Below, piece after piece: positions 9,976 through 18,352 of a stretch of 64,000 nt of DNA. The number at the start of each line of letters is the position of its first letter. The stretch's first letter is position 1. The notes beneath the pieces are model-generated. The model worked only from the letters and a program-made list of their open reading frames with translations, did no database searches and had not been told where the DNA came from. Location: positions 372,001 to 436,000 of the forward strand of contig NZ_JAIWZC010000002.1 of the NCBI RefSeq assembly GCF_020297485.1, given 5' to 3'. This DNA comes from Enterocloster clostridioformis. GTDB lineage: Bacteria > Bacillota > Clostridia > Lachnospirales > Lachnospiraceae. The translations under genes were made by a program, and so were the position numbers.

Positions 9976-10038
9976 ACTTTTTGCAACATTTTTTGAAAAA
10001 ATGTGTGGCCGGTGGCACGGGACGCAGGAAACAACAAA

Positions 10039-10073
10039 ATTCGCCCGGAAGGGCATAAACCCTCCGGGCGAAT
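10039..10073 (-). terminator. Terminator after the membrane protein gene
   Basis: A long hairpin of ATTCGCCCGGA with CCGGGCGAAT closes a short loop; on the - strand it is followed by TTTGTTGTTT. It ends the leftward adhesion operon. Confidence 0.8.
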
Positions 10074-10162
10074 GTAACAACAGTATGATTTTTATTGCAT
10101 GGTATACGGCATGGTTCCGGCCATATATTCCACTGGCCGGGGGATGTCTTTTTTTAACGGTT

Positions 10163-11215
10163 CTACTTCCGTTTCCGTTGGTCGATCTCCTGTGTTACAC
10201 ATGACAGCTCCCTCCTAAAACCGCCAACGGAATCAGCGTGAAGGAGGCTGCCAGCAACCACTTGGTTAAACAGCCGTGTGGTTTTTTGATCCATCCGGCT
10301 GATTGTGTCCTTGACGGCTTGATTGCGCAGCTTACTGATGACCATGGGCACGGCCCCAAACAGCAGGGAGACATAAACCAAGGCCAGATTGCCCCAATAA
10401 ACACTTGCTTCGATGGCTTCATAGTCCAGCAGAACCGATATAGACTGGTACGCCTCGAAAAAGATGACACCGAACTCCTGCATAATGAGAATGGCCCAAT
10501 CCATTTGGTTTGCAACATACGTCATTGCCAGCATAATCACAGAACAGATTACGACGCCTTTTTTGGTTAATTTCCCGCCCAATTTCTCATAACCCAGCAG
10601 GGTACATGCCGCCATGACCAGCCCTGTTACAGAAGCAACATAGCCAAGGCGGCTGACAAGGACAATAGCAGCCGCACCCACCAGAGAACCCAACAATGCG
10701 CCTACAATTCCGGCTGCAACACTTTCTCTGCGGGCCTGATACTGGCCGTGGGAAACTTCCATTTGCCCCCGCAGCGTCCCAAAGCATTCGTCACACAGGG
10801 ACAGATAGGCACCCGCCACATTCGCGCCCACGGTGGGAACATCCTTCCCACAATGCTGACAGCCCCGTGTAAAGCCTTTTTGCCGCAAGCCGTTTGCCAT
10901 TGTATTTAAAATCAATGCGGCAGCCCCGGCATTGGACGCTCGGAACACGACCGAAACGCTTGTGGCGGTCGCCTCCACACGGGTAATTCCCTTCACTGAC
11001 TTGCGCAACTCTTTTGTATCCTGCTTATCCATCGTTCCGCCATGCAGGGTGCCTCCAAACACAGCCTGAAATATGTTTGGATAGTTTTCGTTGGGAAGAT
11101 AGATCACAACCGGGTAGCCTTGCAGTTCTCCCCACAAGGCCCCGTGTTCCTAGCTGAACCGAAGCCCTGTTTCCCTAGCCAGAGCTACAAATAATTCCTT
11201 GCTTTTGTTCTTCAT
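10163..11215 (-). pseudogene. Zinc-ribbon membrane protein interrupted by TAG
   Basis: An ATG at 11215 opens MKNKSKELFVALARETGLRFS and meets TAG at 11150-11152; the same frame then continues without interruption for over 320 codons. The downstream part has a zinc-ribbon pair (CQHCG ... LCDEC) near residue 130 of the joined protein and about five hydrophobic helices, then a basic C-terminus ending QRKRK. A CAG to TAG change would explain the stop, and the context CCAGG to CTAGG fits deamination. A TTG just downstream could restart translation. I do not recognise the family. It follows the sortase in the same operon, so a role in the envelope is plausible but unproved. Confidence 0.6.
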
Positions 11216-11292
11216 CCTCTTATTTCTCCTTCTTACAGTATAAGGCACCAAAAAATGAAACTCAAAAAATATGACTGCTTTTGTTGATTTTC

Positions 11293-12093
11293 CTAGCTTT
11301 TCCGCGCCACCACGACAAACCGTCCGTTTTCGGTGTGATAGCTGCACGTCACCAGGGTCAGCAGCGTGTCCCCGTATGCTGCGGTTTCTCCGGTGTCGTA
11401 AAGCGAAGCTGCTTCCACATGGCCCACGTATTCCTGAAACAGCTCTGGGTCACTCAGATCCGGGTAGGAATAGAAACGAAATACGCCCGTTTCGTCCTGG
11501 TAGTACACTCTGGAATAGAACGCCCCGATCACCGTATAGGTTCCATCCTCTTGCAGGGTGTCAAAGGCAATGGTGGGATGCTCCTTCCAAAACTCCGGTT
11601 TTGCATAGTCTAACAAGGCATGGAACATGGTGCCGTTTTTCATGTTGTGGCCGTAGACCAGATAGTGGTTCCCTCCCTCAATGTAGCTTCCGTCCAGGAA
11701 TGGAACGCCGCTGATGGAATCGCTCTTATCAAAGGCCCGGCGCAGATAGTATTCCGGCTCCTGGGGTGTATACATCACCGGATAGTCCACTTTCGTTCCC
11801 TCGATCTTTACCCAGCCAAAGAAATCACTGTTTTCATCCTTTAGCGCCCCATAGGGAGAGAGAACAGCAGTGGTTTCATCAGGCGTTGGGGCGGCTTGGA
11901 CAGTGGGAGCTTTGAAGTTCTTGGTTTCGCCCTCCACACGGGCGGCCAGCGCTTCAAAGGCCGCCTGGGATTCCGCCAGGTCCAGCAGAGAAGAACCCAG
12001 CATGAACAGGGACACAACCAGAAGCACACTGCTGGAAAGCATTCCAAGTATCACATACCATGGCCGTTTTCCGGGCTTAGTCCTGCGTTTCAT
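11293..12093 (-). CDS. Class B sortase
   Basis: The 266-aa product has an N-terminal basic stretch and one membrane anchor (VILGMLSSSVLLVVSLFMLG), then a sortase barrel. Catalytic His is in YGHNMKNGTMF near residue 142, Cys in LLTLVTCSY near residue 247, and Arg in NGRFVVVAR at the C-terminus. The DFFGWVKIEGT...YPVM segment is typical of class B. The start overlaps the HU gene end by 17 nt. The adhesin encoded directly upstream carries a C-terminal sorting signal, so this is most likely its dedicated transpeptidase, attaching it to peptidoglycan or polymerising it. The stop is TAG. Confidence 0.92.
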   Translation of the reverse strand: MKRRTKPGKRPWYVILGMLSSSVLLVVSLFMLGSSLLDLAESQAAFEALAARVEGETKNFKAPTVQAAPTPDETTAVLSPYGALKDENSDFFGWVKIEGTKVDYPVMYTPQEPEYYLRRAFDKSDSISGVPFLDGSYIEGGNHYLVYGHNMKNGTMFHALLDYAKPEFWKEHPTIAFDTLQEDGTYTVIGAFYSRVYYQDETGVFRFYSYPDLSDPELFQEYVGHVEAASLYDTGETAAYGDTLLTLVTCSYHTENGRFVVVARKS

Positions 12094-12364
12094 TGACTTT
12101 CTCTTTCAAATGTTTTCCGGCCTTAAACACAGGAGACTTTTTGGCCGCTACCGCAATCGGCTGCTTTGTCATAGGATTAAACCCGGTATGGGCAGGAGTT
12201 TCCCGCACGGTAAAGATGCCGGTGCCGGTAAGCTGCACGGTTTCCCCAGCCGCCAGGGCGTCTCCCAGCTCCGCGCAAAAGGCATCCAGAAATGCTTTGG
12301 CTTCCTTGTGGCTGCTTCCGGTTCTCTGTGCGATCAGTACGGCAAATTCCTTTTTGTTTAACAT
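12077..12364 (-). CDS. HU-family DNA-binding protein
   Basis: This 95-aa protein has the HU/IHF fold. The N-terminal MLNKKEFAVLIAQRTGSSHK helix pair is followed by LGDALAAGETVQLTGTGIF and the GFNPMTKQP DNA-intercalating arm. It lies between the adhesin and sortase genes and overlaps the sortase start. HU proteins bend DNA and often assist tyrosine recombinases, so it could support the neighbouring invertible segment or the ICE integrase; this is inference. A strong terminator upstream (12394-12437) suggests that it depends on read-through or its own promoter. Confidence 0.9.
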   Translation of the reverse strand: MLNKKEFAVLIAQRTGSSHKEAKAFLDAFCAELGDALAAGETVQLTGTGIFTVRETPAHTGFNPMTKQPIAVAAKKSPVFKAGKHLKEKVNETQD

Positions 12365-12393
12365 ATCTTTCGTTCTCCTTTGCGTAGTTTAAA

Positions 12394-12437
12394 AAGATAA
12401 ATAAAAGGAATGGGGCTCATGCCGAAGCATGAACCCC
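12394..12437 (-). terminator. Terminator behind the adhesin gene
   Basis: On the - strand GGGGTTCATGC and GCATGAGCCCC pair around a TTCG tetraloop, followed by a T-rich tract. It lies 32 nt after the adhesin stop and would make expression of HU and sortase partly independent. Confidence 0.85.
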
Positions 12438-12468
12438 ATCCACAAACACATTGGTATTGTTCCCTGCG

Positions 12469-15400
12469 TCAGCTCTGATGCTCTTTGCCTTGGAATCTGA
12501 CTTTGCGCGTCTTAGTCCCTGCAAGAAGCACAGTCAGGCTCAGGAGGGAGGCTGCCGCCAGAATACCCCAGAGGGCGAGATTGCTGCTGTCCTCGGTCTT
12601 TGGAACATTGTCCAGAGGACGAGCCGGTGCAACAACAGACGGTGTCTGCGTAGGCGTTGGTGCAGGAGCGGCCTGCTTTGTGGTGTTGGCAAAAGCCGGT
12701 ACGCTGTTGTATGCCTGCCCATTCTTTTCGTAGGACACGCTGGCCGCATAATCATAGGGACAGGTCACGGTGACGGTTACTTTGTAGGAAGCCGTATCAT
12801 AGTTGATATTCTTGTCATTGCCGGTCTGCTCCGTGAGGTAATAGACATAGGTGCCGGTTTTGTTGAACGTCAAAGTATCAAAGGTGATATTTCCACCCTG
12901 ATTGTTCTTCACCTGCAACCGCTGGCCGTTGGCATCATCCAGGAAGAAGGTAAAGCCGCTGCCCGTAGGAATCAATCCATCCATGGTCTTTGTGGCGGTC
13001 AGGTTCACGCGGGCGGGCTGCGGTGTATGGCTGCTGCTTCCGCCGCCATTGCCGCCAGAACTTCCACCAGAACCACCGGAGCCGCCGGAGCTGCCCTTAT
13101 AGTTTTCAAAGGATGCTGTGGCGGTGCTGCCCGTCTGGATGGGGCCTGTTGCGTTGGTCTTGGTAACGGTATAGCCGCTGTTGTCGCTTTCCTCTACCGT
13201 ATAGGACACGCCTGCCGGAAGTCCATTGGCCGTCTTGCTCTGCCCATGCTTCAAGGTGAAGGTAGCAACGCCGCCCGTAAAGCTCATATCGCCGTACTTG
13301 CCGTTCAGGTCTTTTTTATCCAGCGTAACCGTAAAGGTAAAATCTTTGTTCTGGTCTCCGCGAGAGCCGCTTACCGTCTTTGTTACTGCTAAATTCCCGG
13401 TCTTTTCCGTAGGCGGGTCTACAGGAGGATTGGGGGGGGGCATCCGTGCCGCTTCCAGGTCTTTCCTTGTAGTTTTCAAAGGCTACTGTGGCAGTGCTGC
13501 CCGTCTGGATGGTGCCTGCTGCATTGGTCTTGCTCACAATATAGCCATCACTGCCGGTTTCCTCGACCGTATAGGACGCGCCTGCGGGAAGCCTTTTGGC
13601 TGTCTTGCTCTGCCCGTGCTTCAAAGTAAAGGTGGCAACTCCATTAGCGAATGTCATATCTCCATACTGGCCACTAAGGTTCTTTTTATCCAGCGTCACA
13701 GTAAAAGTGAACTCCTTATTAAGGTCACCGCCAGAGCCAGTCACTGTTTTTGCCACTGTTAACTCCCCCTCTCCACAGGGACAGGGAGGCATTTCCTTCC
13801 GATTTTCAAACGAGGCCGTCACAGTTGTATCTTGCTGAATCGTGCCCTCAGAATTTGCCTTAGTTACAGTATAATCGTCGTTGTCATTTTCTGTTACGGT
13901 GTATACCGTTCCAGCGGGAAGCCCAGAAGCAGTTTTACTTTCCTTGTCTTTCAGAGTAAAATTAGCAACCCCGTCAATAAATTTCATATCTCCATAGGTT
14001 CCGTTGATTGCTTTGAACGGTTTATAAGTTGCAGAAATAGTAAAGGAAAACGGCTTATTGGAATCTGCTCCATCACCGGATACAGCCTTTGAAACGGTCA
14101 AGTCGCCTGTTGCTGGTTCTTCTGTTTCTGTACCGATAATTACCGTACCGTTTGTTGCAATACCCCCTCCGTACAATCCTTTATTTTCGGCGATATGTAC
14201 CTTTACTTCCTCTAGAGCGTCCTTCACTCCAGGATCTTTGTCAGTCAGGTCGTTAAACAAAGTGATATTTTGGTTTGGATCGTCTCGATAGGTTTGCACC
14301 GATTGATAAACGTCTATCGTGTTACCCTTTGCATCTGTCCAATCGTACTTTCCGCCTCCTAAGTAATATTGAGAAATGAAAGGTATATTCTGATTTGCTC
14401 CCCGCTCCTGTACGTAGACTTCATCTGCAAAACCAGACTGATCCCTGTTCTGGTAAATAATCGCTCCCTGATTCAAATGAATTTCTACCTTTGCTGTCGG
14501 GCATGCCGCAAAGCCGCCGCCCCGGCCCTGCCGGGTGGGGTTATTAACTGCCTCATTATTGGCAATGGCAACATTATATAGATGAAGGGCACACCCCTCA
14601 TCAACATAGATTCCACCGCCCGCATAATGAATTACACCGCCTAAATCTATACCATTTGCAGTGTTATGACTAATTGTACCGGCCGTAATCGTCAGGTTAC
14701 CATCAGCTTTATCCTGAAATAAGACAATGCCTCCTCCTTGAGAATCTGCCGTATTGTACGAAATTGTTCCTCCAGTCATTTCGCCCGTAGCACCCATTAG
14801 ATGCAGCCCCCCACCGGATGCGTTCGAGTGGTTGGATACAATGGCTCCATCGGACATATGGAAAGTGCTGAGATTGCCGACGTATACACCGGCACCATTT
14901 ATGGAATTATTTTTAGAAATATGCCCACCGCTTATGCTAACACTGTTACCTCCATCATCAGCTATAGCCCCACCAGCCCACCAGGCATCACAGGAGGTAA
15001 TTTCTCCGCCGGACATGTCAAATGTACTGCCTGTTGGCGCAAGATAAATACCGCCGCCAGATTCATCTGCTTTACATTCCTTGATCTGACCACCGCTCAT
15101 GATAACGGTTCCTTGCTTTTCAACAGCAACGGCGCCACCTAAGTGAGCACTGCAATTCTCAATCGTCCCACTGGTTATGTTGAGCGTCCCATTTTCCACA
15201 AAAACTGCTCCACCACTACCTGTAAACGAAAAATCAGAAATGGTTCCTCCGGCAATGGTTAGTATTGCATCTTCACCATCTACTTTCACAGCACTGGCAA
15301 ACTGCTTTTCATTACTATTTGTTGTAATGATTGCATCCTCGCCAAGGGTAACCTCACCATTCACTAAAAGAACCGGTCCCCTCGTGCCCTGGCGCGAAGA

Positions 15401-16117
15401 TAAAATCCTTACATTTTCAAAGGTGAGGTGGGCTCCTTCTTCAACCGAAATCAGGTTTTGGAAAAGCGCAATCAGTCCGCCAGGGGCTTCAATCGTGTAT
15501 TGTTCTTCATCCGATGATTGAATCTTTATATCTTTATTGGCAGGGATTAATAAGCAGCTCTCTAGTTCGATATCCTCTGTAATCTCAATAGTTGTGAGTG
15601 TATTGTCCTCTGCCGCATTAATAATCTCCTGCAAAGTCAATCCATCTTCATTGGGTACTGTGACTAGGCCATTATCTGCCTCAGCAGGGGTAGCAACGTC
15701 CGGCTTTTCTTCTGCAACAGCTTCTTCCGTCGTCTCCGGTGTATTTACTGTTGCACTTTCTTCTGTATCTGCGGCTTCGGGCGGTTTATTCTCGGTCCCT
15801 TCTTCTGCCCCAGCCGTTTCCTCTGCGTCCGTGGCTTCCGTCGTTTCGTCCTCCGTCGTTTCGTCCGTCTCAGATGTTCCCGCGACCTCTGAGCTTGCCT
15901 CGCCTGCCGCGTTTGTATCTTCCCCATGTGCGGCCTCAGAGGCTTCCACGGCTGGACTGCCCTCTGCCTCGGATTCCTCCTGGGCATCCTGGCTCGTTTC
16001 TTCTGTGGCGACGATGGGTGGCTCTAATTCGTTTGCTGCATAGACGGGTATCCCATTGCCAAACAGCGTCACGACCATCATCAGGCACAGAACTAACGAT
16101 ATTGCGCGCTTTTTCAT
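12469..16117 (-). CDS. Giant Cna-B/beta-helix adhesin, out of frame at a C9 tract
   Basis: The start is the ATG at 16117, preceded by AGAGAGGA. Domains in order: signal peptide (MKKRAISLVLCLMMVVTLFG...AYAA), a Glu/Ala/Thr-rich linker of about 130 residues, a right-handed beta-helix of about 420 residues with recurring SGGxI turns, then two Cna-B-like domains of about 105 aa with LTVSKAVSG/LTVAKTVTG starts. The frame is then broken at a run of nine C (13432-13440). The next frame continues with a third Cna-B repeat, a Gly/Ser hinge, a pilin isopeptide (FctA-like) domain and a sorting signal (NVPKTED, hydrophobic helix, basic tail). With eight C the whole reads as one 1,215-aa protein. With nine it stops at 13316 and would be secreted without an anchor. 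The sortase gene nearby fits cell-wall attachment. Confidence 0.88.
13095..14100 (-). repeat. Three tandem Cna-B-domain repeats
   Basis: Three copies of a roughly 310-330 bp unit encode Cna-B-like domains. The two nearest the C-terminus are the most alike (shared TFTVTLDKK, VATFTLKHGQSKTA, GTIQTG/GPIQTG), implying recent duplication. Recombination between them could change protein length. Confidence 0.75.
13432..13440 (-). repeat. Poly-C (9) phase-variation tract
   Basis: Nine consecutive C on the coding strand lie inside the adhesin gene, between its second and third Cna-B domains. C8 (or C5, C11) joins both frames; C9 does not. Slipped-strand mispairing at such tracts is a known switch for surface proteins. 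Confidence 0.75.
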
Positions 16118-16185
16118 GACTTTTTCCTCTCTTTCTCTTATGATTGGATCACCATGGATGAATAGACCGCCCTTTCCGCTCCGTT

Positions 16186-16470
16186 TCATTCCTGGCTCAG
16201 ATGACGGTGCAAAATGCTGGAATGTTCCGATAGCTGCCAAATCAATCGTTCTTTTGCATCGAATACAGTCGCTTCCGGGGCAAGGCCAGCCAGATAAGCC
16301 AAGGCGTCATTCCAGGATTTCAGCGAAAATGCTTCCGCAGGAATCTGCACCAGTTCCATCGTCAGATGGAATTGCTCCCATGGGCTGAGATACCGCAAAT
16401 CGGAAAGATACCCACATCCGGCTTTTTGGGCCAAGCACTCCAACAATTCTATCGGACATCTTTCTTCCAC
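16186..16470 (-). CDS. Small unknown protein, first gene of the adhesin operon
   Basis: I chose the GTG at 16470 because AGGAGG lies 8 nt upstream; the frame opens further, to a TTG at 16494, without a ribosome site. The roughly 94-aa soluble protein has an acidic N-terminus (EERCPIELLECLAQ), two Cys, and a helix-rich body (SPWEQFHLTMELVQI, DALAYLAGL). I do not recognise a family. It lies 70 nt from the left inverted repeat of the invertible segment and 69 nt before the adhesin ATG, so it would be the first gene read when the promoter faces left. It may be a regulator or accessory factor. Confidence 0.6.
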   Translation of the reverse strand: MEERCPIELLECLAQKAGCGYLSDLRYLSPWEQFHLTMELVQIPAEAFSLKSWNDALAYLAGLAPEATVFDAKERLIWQLSEHSSILHRHLSQE

Positions 16471-16540
16471 TCCATTCACCTCCTGCCGTTTCAACGGGAA
16501 TCTGAACCGCCTATCCTTTGTGCTGAATGGCTTTCATTAC

Positions 16541-16562
16541 CCCAGAATAATGATTCTGTGGT
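16541..16562 (+). repeat. Left inverted repeat of invertible segment
   Basis: GAATAATGATTCTGTGGT (16545-16562) is the exact reverse complement of 16781-16798. Each copy is itself a dyad, CAGAAT-4 nt-ATTCTG, the shape of a tyrosine-recombinase core site with two arms and a short spacer. Confidence 0.92.
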
Positions 16563-16634
16563 ATTTCTCTCTGTTTCCAACGGCTGAATAGCATCTCGGC
16601 ACTGGAAAAGGAAGTTCTGATAGGCATGAAAACC

Positions 16635-16672
16635 AGACCTGCGCACATTTATCCGGGTGCAGGTCTATTTTT
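16635..16672 (+). terminator. Terminator inside the invertible segment
   Basis: AGACCTGC and GCAGGTCT pair with extra CAC/GTG and are followed by ATTTTT. It sits upstream of the promoter in both orientations. It would therefore insulate the operon from transcripts entering from the recombinase side. Confidence 0.8.
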
Positions 16673-16707
16673 CGTATTTATTTTTACATTTGATATGTAA
16701 CAAGTGC

Positions 16708-16736
16708 TTGAAAATCAAGGCTAAACTATCTATAAT
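16708..16736 (+). promoter_or_regulatory. Sigma-A promoter inside invertible segment
   Basis: The -35 TTGAAA (16708-16713) and -10 TATAAT (16731-16736) are separated by exactly 17 nt. It reads rightward here, away from the adhesin genes. Confidence 0.85.
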
Positions 16737-16775
16737 AAAGCTAATCAGTTCTACTTGTAACTGAGCAAGGAGGCC

Positions 16776-16811
16776 ATGGAACCACAGAATCATTATTCCG
16801 TGGTGCTATGA
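16776..16811 (+). other. Leader mini-ORF spanning the right repeat
   Basis: ATG at 16776, after AAGGAGG, encodes MEPQNHYSVVL and stops at TGA 16811, crossing the right inverted repeat. After inversion the same start would read MEPQNHYSGVMKAIQHKG and stop upstream of the small operon gene. It could be a translated leader that keeps the switched mRNA open. Expression is not shown. Confidence 0.5.
16781..16802 (-). repeat. Right inverted repeat of invertible segment
   Basis: Partner of 16541-16562; it ends 4 nt before the recombinase stop codon. Confidence 0.92.
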
Positions 16812-17642
16812 GATCAGGCGCATCCGCTGTAAGGTTCGCTCATGTTCCCGTGTGCCCATCGCGACATAAATCCGCGTAGTGTCCACGGAGGCGTGCCCTA
16901 AAATATCCGCCAGATACGCCAGATTCTTTTTGATGGCATAGTAGCATTTTGCAAACAGGTGGCGCAGATTGTGGGGAAAGACCTTTTGGGGATTTACCCT
17001 TGCCGCCCGGCACAGCTTTTTCATATCATGACAGATATTGCTTCGGTCTAAGGGCTTTCCGGTGTGGGTACAGAACAGATACCCCGTTCGGATGCCTTTT
17101 TCTTTGGCATAGGCATTTAATTTCCGGCACAGTTCCTTTGTCAAGAGAATGGTTCTGGTTTTGCCTTTCATGCGGATTTCCGCTTTCCCTTTTTGCAACG
17201 CCTCAACGGTCAGGAACGAAAGCTCACTGACCCGGATTCCGGTGGCGCAGATAGCAAGCATCACATGATACAGGCGGCTGTCCTTTTTCCGTTTGGCAGC
17301 GTCTAACAGGCGGTGGTATTCCGCTTCGGTCAAATCCCGGCTGTCGTCCACAAATACCGTGTGCTGGATTTTTAAAAACCGCACCTTGCAGGCCGCCAGT
17401 CCCAGGTAGTCCAGATAGGAATGAATGGCGGACAGCTTGGCGTTTACGGTGCGGGCATGGTGTTTCTGTTGCAGTTGTTCCCGGTATTCCAGAACCTTTG
17501 CTTTTGTTAGTTCTTCTCCCTGTAAAAATGAAAGGAACCAAAGCAGCTCACGGACATACTTTTGTATGGTTGCGTGAGATTTTTCATGTTCGGCCAAATA
17601 GGTGCGGTAGTCCCGCAGGATTTCATTGTAATTGTGTTCCAT
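16806..17642 (-). CDS. Tyrosine recombinase, probable DNA invertase of the switch
   Basis: The 278-aa XerC/D-type recombinase has an N-terminal SAM-like domain and a catalytic domain. Catalytic residues are seen: Arg in ATGIRVSELSF near residue 140, HNLRHLF (HxxR), and GHASVDTTRIYV with the nucleophilic Tyr. It is much shorter than the ICE integrase at the left end and has no excisionase partner. Its gene ends 4 nt from an inverted repeat that looks like a core site. Both facts favour a local invertase role, like Fim-type or RecV-type recombinases. SD AGAGGTGA lies before the ATG. Resolution of ICE forms is an alternative role. Confidence 0.9.
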   Translation of the reverse strand: MEHNYNEILRDYRTYLAEHEKSHATIQKYVRELLWFLSFLQGEELTKAKVLEYREQLQQKHHARTVNAKLSAIHSYLDYLGLAACKVRFLKIQHTVFVDDSRDLTEAEYHRLLDAAKRKKDSRLYHVMLAICATGIRVSELSFLTVEALQKGKAEIRMKGKTRTILLTKELCRKLNAYAKEKGIRTGYLFCTHTGKPLDRSNICHDMKKLCRAARVNPQKVFPHNLRHLFAKCYYAIKKNLAYLADILGHASVDTTRIYVAMGTREHERTLQRMRLIS

Positions 17643-17818
17643 TTCGTTTCACCTCTGCTTATTTGATGATATAAAAGTAGTATGACAGAATCTTTTATAC
17701 CGTATTCCCTGTAAAGGCAAAACAAAAGAACGAGTATGTTTAACGATGTGCCGTGGACGCGGGACTGTCAAGCGACTGCATCAAACGTATTCGGCATTCG
17801 TTTGTCATTTGTTGTATG

Positions 17819-17843
17819 GAGGCCAAGGGCCTCTTATTTTTTT
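17819..17843 (+). terminator. Terminator upstream of the mob region
   Basis: GAGGCC-AAG-GGCCTC is followed by a T-rich run. It lies between the recombinase promoter region and the oriT-like block on the + strand. Bases 17643-17818 hold no gene I can support; they include the recombinase promoter region. Confidence 0.6.
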
Positions 17844-17911
17844 GCGTTTTTTGCAACAAAGTTGATAGTTTGCGGGTAGTTTGAGGGCTTTTCGGAGTAT
17901 TAGGAGTGGAG

Positions 17912-18006
17912 GAAAAGAAAAACAGCAGCAAGCATAGGGAGTGTGGCTACACTCCCGGCAAACGGCTTCCCGTTTGTATCTTGGGGAAGTCCCCAAACCC
18001 CTGAAT
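17912..18006 (+). other. Candidate oriT of the ICE
   Basis: Just upstream of mobC lies AGCAAGCATAGGGAGTGT, a small hairpin (GGAGTGTGGCTACACTCC), a second hairpin (AACGG...CCGTT) and TTGGGGAAGTCCCCAA. The same blocks occur in inverted order at 30872-30970, and the TTGGGGAAG/CCCCAA hairpin also occurs upstream of mobC in the nested element. Position next to relaxosome genes and hairpin content point to oriT; the nick site is not identified. Confidence 0.55.
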
Positions 18007-18022
18007 GAAGGAAGGTGAGAAA

Positions 18023-18352
18023 ATGGCAAACCGAAAACGGAAGTTTGTGCTGCGCGTCCCCGTGACGCCGGAGGAAAGGACGCTCATTCAAGAGAAGATG
18101 GCCCAGATCGGCACAAGGAATTTTTCTGCCTACGCCCGGAAAATGCTGATTGACGGCTATGTTGTCCAAGTGGATACCAGCGACATCCGGGCGCAGACCG
18201 CAGAGCTTCAAAAAATCGGCGTCAACGTCAACCAAATCGCAAGGCGTATCAACAGTACCGGGACTGTGTACGCGCAGGACGTGGAGGACATCAAGGGAGC
18301 GCTGGCCCAGATATGGCAGTTACAAAGATCCATCCTATCAAGTCAACGCTGA
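18023..18352 (+). CDS. mobC: MobC-like relaxosome accessory protein
   Basis: From the ATG at 18023 (GGAAGGTGAG upstream) the protein is 109 aa. It has an N-terminal basic, ribbon-helix-helix-like region (RKFVLRVPVTPEERTLIQEK) and the MobC core (NFSAYARKMLIDGY; IGVNVNQIARRINSTG). It binds oriT DNA and helps the relaxase nick. It overlaps the relaxase start by 40 nt, so the two are translationally coupled. A paralogue lies at 46188-46586 in the nested element. Confidence 0.88.
   Translation: MANRKRKFVLRVPVTPEERTLIQEKMAQIGTRNFSAYARKMLIDGYVVQVDTSDIRAQTAELQKIGVNVNQIARRINSTGTVYAQDVEDIKGALAQIWQLQRSILSSQR

Larger units (their letters stand above)
16541..16802. mobile_element. Invertible promoter segment (OFF orientation)
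   Basis: The 262-bp segment is bounded by 22-bp inverted repeats (20 of 22 identical, 18 exact in a row). It contains a terminator hairpin and then a consensus promoter reading + strand, away from the adhesin operon and antisense to the recombinase gene. A tyrosine recombinase gene ends 4 nt beyond the right repeat. Inversion would turn the promoter toward the 16470-start operon. The orientation in this sequence is therefore OFF. The device is inferred; the repeats and promoter are seen directly. Confidence 0.85.

Noticed and set aside
15537..16119. Long + strand open frames rich in Ser/Val opposite the adhesin gene
   Set aside because: They are the complement of the repetitive Glu/Ala/Thr linker of the adhesin; no ribosome site.
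16806..17642. This recombinase as a second ICE integrase
   Set aside because: No excisionase, no att-like repeats at that distance, small size, and a core-like inverted repeat 4 nt from its end favour local inversion.
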